DNA of 7,726 nt from Prevotellaceae bacterium (GTDB lineage: Bacteria; Bacteroidota; Bacteroidia; Bacteroidales; Bacteroidaceae), in contig CAJPLH010000088.1 of NCBI GenBank assembly GCA_905371275.1, positions 1 to 7,726 on the forward strand, given 5' to 3'. The notes below the pieces were generated by a model, which had not been told where the DNA came from, did not search any database, and saw only the letters and a program-made list of their open reading frames with translations. Position numbers and translations under genes: made by a program. Below are positions 5,466 to 7,726 of this stretch, piece by piece (positions within the stretch are counted from its first letter, which is position 1; every line of letters begins with the position of its first letter).

Positions 5466-7034
5466 ATGCACACCATCATGAGCGCACGACTTCTTTGGGT
5501 AGACGATGAGATAGACCTCCTTCGTCCCCATTGCATCTTTCTCGAAAAGCGAGGATACGACATCACCACCTGCAATAATGGTGCTGATGCGGTCGATTTG
5601 TGCAAAAATCAAGCCTTCGACCTCGTGTTGCTCGATGAAAATATGCCCGGTCTCTCTGGTCTCGAAACTCTCTCCGCCATCAAAACCCTGCATCCTGAGA
5701 TGCCCGTGGTGATGGTGACGAAGAATGAAGCCGAAGATTTGATGGATCAAGCCATCGGAGCGCAAATTACAGACTATCTGTTGAAACCCGTCAATCCGAT
5801 GCAGATTCTTCTCGCGCTCAAAAAGCACATCCACGCACAAGAGATTAGACAAGAACACACAGAAATCGGTTATCGCCAAGACTTTTCGCGCATTGCGCTG
5901 AGCATGGACGATGCACAAGATGCCGAAGCGTGGAAAGAACTCTACAAAAAACTCGTGCACTGGGAGTTGCAACTTGAAGAAGCTCCCGACTCTGCGATGA
6001 ACGAATTGCTGCGCACGCAGAAAGAAGAAGCCAATGCCGCCTTCACCAAGTTTGTTCGCCGCAACTATGAGTCGTGGGTGCAACATCCCGATGCAGAAGA
6101 CACGCCCTTGCTCTCGCCCATGGTGATGCGCAAAACCGTGCTTCCCAAACTCAAAGCGGGAAAACGTGTGGTGTGGGTGGTGCTCGACAATTTCCGCTAC
6201 GATCAGTGGCGCACACTGGCGAAAGCTCTCGCCAATGATTTCGACATTGACGAACAACTTTACTATGCGATTCTCCCCACTGTGACGCAATATGCGCGCA
6301 ATGCGCTCTTTGCCGGACTCATGCCGCTCGAGCTCAAACAGCAATATCCCCATCTCTGGGTGGATGAAGAGGAAGACGAAGGGAAGAATCAGCATGAGGA
6401 GGAATTGCTCCGCAAACAGTTGGAACGACTGCGCCAACCCACGGCTTTTTCCTACCACAAACTCAATGATTCTTCAGCTGCCGAACAAGCTTTGGCGTCT
6501 TATGCTGAATGGTCGAAGCATCCGCTCAATGTGGTGGTCATCAATTTCATTGATATGCTTTCCCATGCGCGCACGGAGAGTAAGATGGTGCGCGAACTAG
6601 CGTCCAATGAAGCGGCTTATCGTGCCATCACCCTCTCGTGGTTCCGCCATTCTGCCATTCGCGAACTCTTTCGTAACTTGGCGGAGGGTGACGCAGAAGT
6701 CATTTTGACCACTGACCACGGTTCTATTCGCGTGGATCGCCCCTGCAAAGTGGTGGGTGACCGCAATGTGAACACGAATCTGCGCTATAAACTGGGGAGA
6801 AATCTCAACTATCCGCCAAAAGAAGTCTATGAGGTGCGCAACCCTGCTGCGTTGAAACTCCCTTCGCCCAATCTTTCCACGGCTTACATCTTTGCCACGG
6901 GCACGCGCTTCTTTGCTTATCCCAATAACTACAATCACTATGTGCAGTTCTATCGCGACACCTTCCAACATGGCGGACTCTCTATGGAGGAAATGATGGT
7001 GCCCCTCGCGATCCTGCGACCGAAAAACGTCTAA
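5466..7034 (+). CDS. porX: PorX-type response regulator with PglZ phosphatase/phosphodiesterase domain
   Basis: Two-component response regulator fused to an alkaline-phosphatase-superfamily PglZ domain, the architecture of PorX. In Porphyromonas and Flavobacterium, PorX works with the PorY kinase and a sigma factor to control type IX secretion, and its PglZ domain has been reported to cleave oligonucleotides. The 522 residues begin with a receiver domain (about 8-125): acidic pair D13/D14, phospho-acceptor D57 (LVLLDENMPG), T85 and K107 (LLKPVNP). A helical linker follows to about 225. The PglZ domain spans about 230-520 and shows every residue expected for a metal site: D241 (VVLDNFRYD), T272 (LPTVTQ), D363 and H367 (FIDMLSHAR), D417 and H418 (TTDHG), and H502 (QHGG). 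It therefore looks catalytically intact. No DNA-binding domain is visible. The start may instead be ATG 5478 (MSARLLWVDDE), which gives a more usual leader. cmk follows after 6 bp. Confidence 0.92.
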   Translation: MHTIMSARLLWVDDEIDLLRPHCIFLEKRGYDITTCNNGADAVDLCKNQAFDLVLLDENMPGLSGLETLSAIKTLHPEMPVVMVTKNEAEDLMDQAIGAQITDYLLKPVNPMQILLALKKHIHAQEIRQEHTEIGYRQDFSRIALSMDDAQDAEAWKELYKKLVHWELQLEEAPDSAMNELLRTQKEEANAAFTKFVRRNYESWVQHPDAEDTPLLSPMVMRKTVLPKLKAGKRVVWVVLDNFRYDQWRTLAKALANDFDIDEQLYYAILPTVTQYARNALFAGLMPLELKQQYPHLWVDEEEDEGKNQHEEELLRKQLERLRQPTAFSYHKLNDSSAAEQALASYAEWSKHPLNVVVINFIDMLSHARTESKMVRELASNEAAYRAITLSWFRHSAIRELFRNLAEGDAEVILTTDHGSIRVDRPCKVVGDRNVNTNLRYKLGRNLNYPPKEVYEVRNPAALKLPSPNLSTAYIFATGTRFFAYPNNYNHYVQFYRDTFQHGGLSMEEMMVPLAILRPKNV

Positions 7035-7040
7035 CATCTA

Positions 7041-7726
7041 ATGTCTAAAATAATCATCGCCATCGACGGCCACAGTTCGTGCGGAAAGAGCACCATGGCC
7101 AAAGCACTAGCCCAACAAGTAGGTTACATCTATGTAGATAGCGGAGCCATGTATCGTGCCGTCACCCTCTTCGCCCTTCGTGAGCAACTCTTCAATGCGG
7201 ATGGCAGTGTGCAAGCCGAAGCCCTGCAGGCGCGTATGTCAGACGTCAAAGTGCATTTCAAACTCGACCCTGACACCCATCTTCCTGTTACTTACCTCAA
7301 CGAAGAGCGCGTGGAAGACGAAATTCGCACCCTTGAAGTCAGTCAGCACGTCAGTCCCATTGCAGCTCTGCCCTTTGTGCGCGAAGCCATGACCGCAGCG
7401 CAACAAGCCATGGGCGAGGAAAAAGGCATCGTGATGGACGGTCGTGACATCGGTACAGCCGTGTTCCCTCATGCCGAACTCAAAATCTTTGTCACTGCTT
7501 CTGCCGAAGTGCGTGCGCAACGCCGTTTCGATGAACTCCAAGCCAAAGGACTACCAGCGTCTTATGAAGACATTTTGAAAAACGTCCAAGAGCGCGACTA
7601 CATCGACTCCCACCGTGAAGTCAGTCCCCTGCGCCAAGCCGAAGACGCGCTCGTGTTAGACAACTCCCACCTCACTCGTGAGGAACAAAACCAGTGGTTG
7701 TTGCAACAATTTGACACTGCCGTGCG
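7041..7726 (+). CDS. cmk: Cytidylate kinase, 3' end cut by the window edge
   Basis: Cytoplasmic nucleotide kinase that phosphorylates CMP and dCMP with ATP in pyrimidine salvage and synthesis. The start MSKIIIAIDGHSSCGKSTMAKAL contains the P-loop (GHSSCGKST, residues 10-18). It is followed by YVDSGAMYRAV (the CMP-binding start), then EEKGIVMDGRDIGTAVFPHAELKIFVTAS, and RRFDEL with RDYIDSHREVSPLRQAEDALVLDNS near the C-terminus. These are the diagnostic cytidylate kinase blocks in order. The frame is open to the last base, about 228 codons; the family is usually near 230, so only a few residues are missing. The ATG at 7041 lies 6 bp after the porX stop with no promoter in between, so the two genes are probably co-transcribed. 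There is no Shine-Dalgarno sequence. Confidence 0.95.
   Translation, partial: MSKIIIAIDGHSSCGKSTMAKALAQQVGYIYVDSGAMYRAVTLFALREQLFNADGSVQAEALQARMSDVKVHFKLDPDTHLPVTYLNEERVEDEIRTLEVSQHVSPIAALPFVREAMTAAQQAMGEEKGIVMDGRDIGTAVFPHAELKIFVTASAEVRAQRRFDELQAKGLPASYEDILKNVQERDYIDSHREVSPLRQAEDALVLDNSHLTREEQNQWLLQQFDTAV

Noticed and set aside
5073..6458. 461-codon minus-strand frame
   Set aside because: It crosses the glycosidase end, a terminator, a promoter and half of porX in antisense. It is a shadow of clearly identified genes.
6150..7034. PglZ domain as evidence of a BREX or Pgl phage-defence locus
   Set aside because: The PglZ domain is fused to an N-terminal receiver domain, which is PorX architecture. 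No brxC, pglX, brxL or other defence gene is nearby.

Overview
The window looks like chromosomal DNA from a member of the Bacteroidota, most likely a Prevotella-like Bacteroidales. Three things point there. The gene content includes PorX (a response regulator fused to a PglZ domain) and an NPCBM/GH27 secreted alpha-galactosidase. No gene start has a Shine-Dalgarno sequence; the leaders are A/T-rich instead. Two intergenic regions carry the Bacteroidota -7 promoter element TAnnTTTG. All recognised genes are on the + strand. The genus is an inference from these traits, not from a search.

Layout, left to right. The ribosomal pair rplU-rpmA (50-651) ends in a strong hairpin terminator (672-713). 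Directly after the terminator comes the most unusual element of the window: about 20 tandem 9-bp units of the form CTAGnnnTT (728-907), with higher-order internal structure. The array stops 19 bp before a conserved Bacteroidales-type gene of unknown function (927-1532). Next is a saccharopine dehydrogenase-family reductase (1715-2920), probably a carboxy(nor)spermidine synthase of polyamine biosynthesis, with a -7 promoter box about 95 bp upstream of its start. A perfect 18-bp palindrome (2944-2986) separates it from a 749-residue exported alpha-galactosidase (3010-5259) that ends in a short tail resembling a type IX secretion (T9SS) C-terminal sorting signal. A hairpin terminator (5308-5344) and a good promoter (5424-5455) lead into porX (5466-7034). 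After only 6 bp comes cmk, cytidylate kinase (7041 to the window edge, lacking only its extreme 3' end).

How the genes fit together. rplU-rpmA is a translation operon and porX-cmk is a probable two-gene (or longer) operon. The other three genes look like separate transcription units. PorX is the known regulator of type IX secretion in Porphyromonas and Flavobacterium, and the neighbouring glycosidase carries a T9SS-like C-terminus, so a functional link is possible but unproven. I see no transposase, phage gene, CRISPR array, tRNA or rRNA. The genes are ordinary core or carbohydrate-degradation genes, and the novelty is concentrated in the 652-926 intergenic minisatellite.
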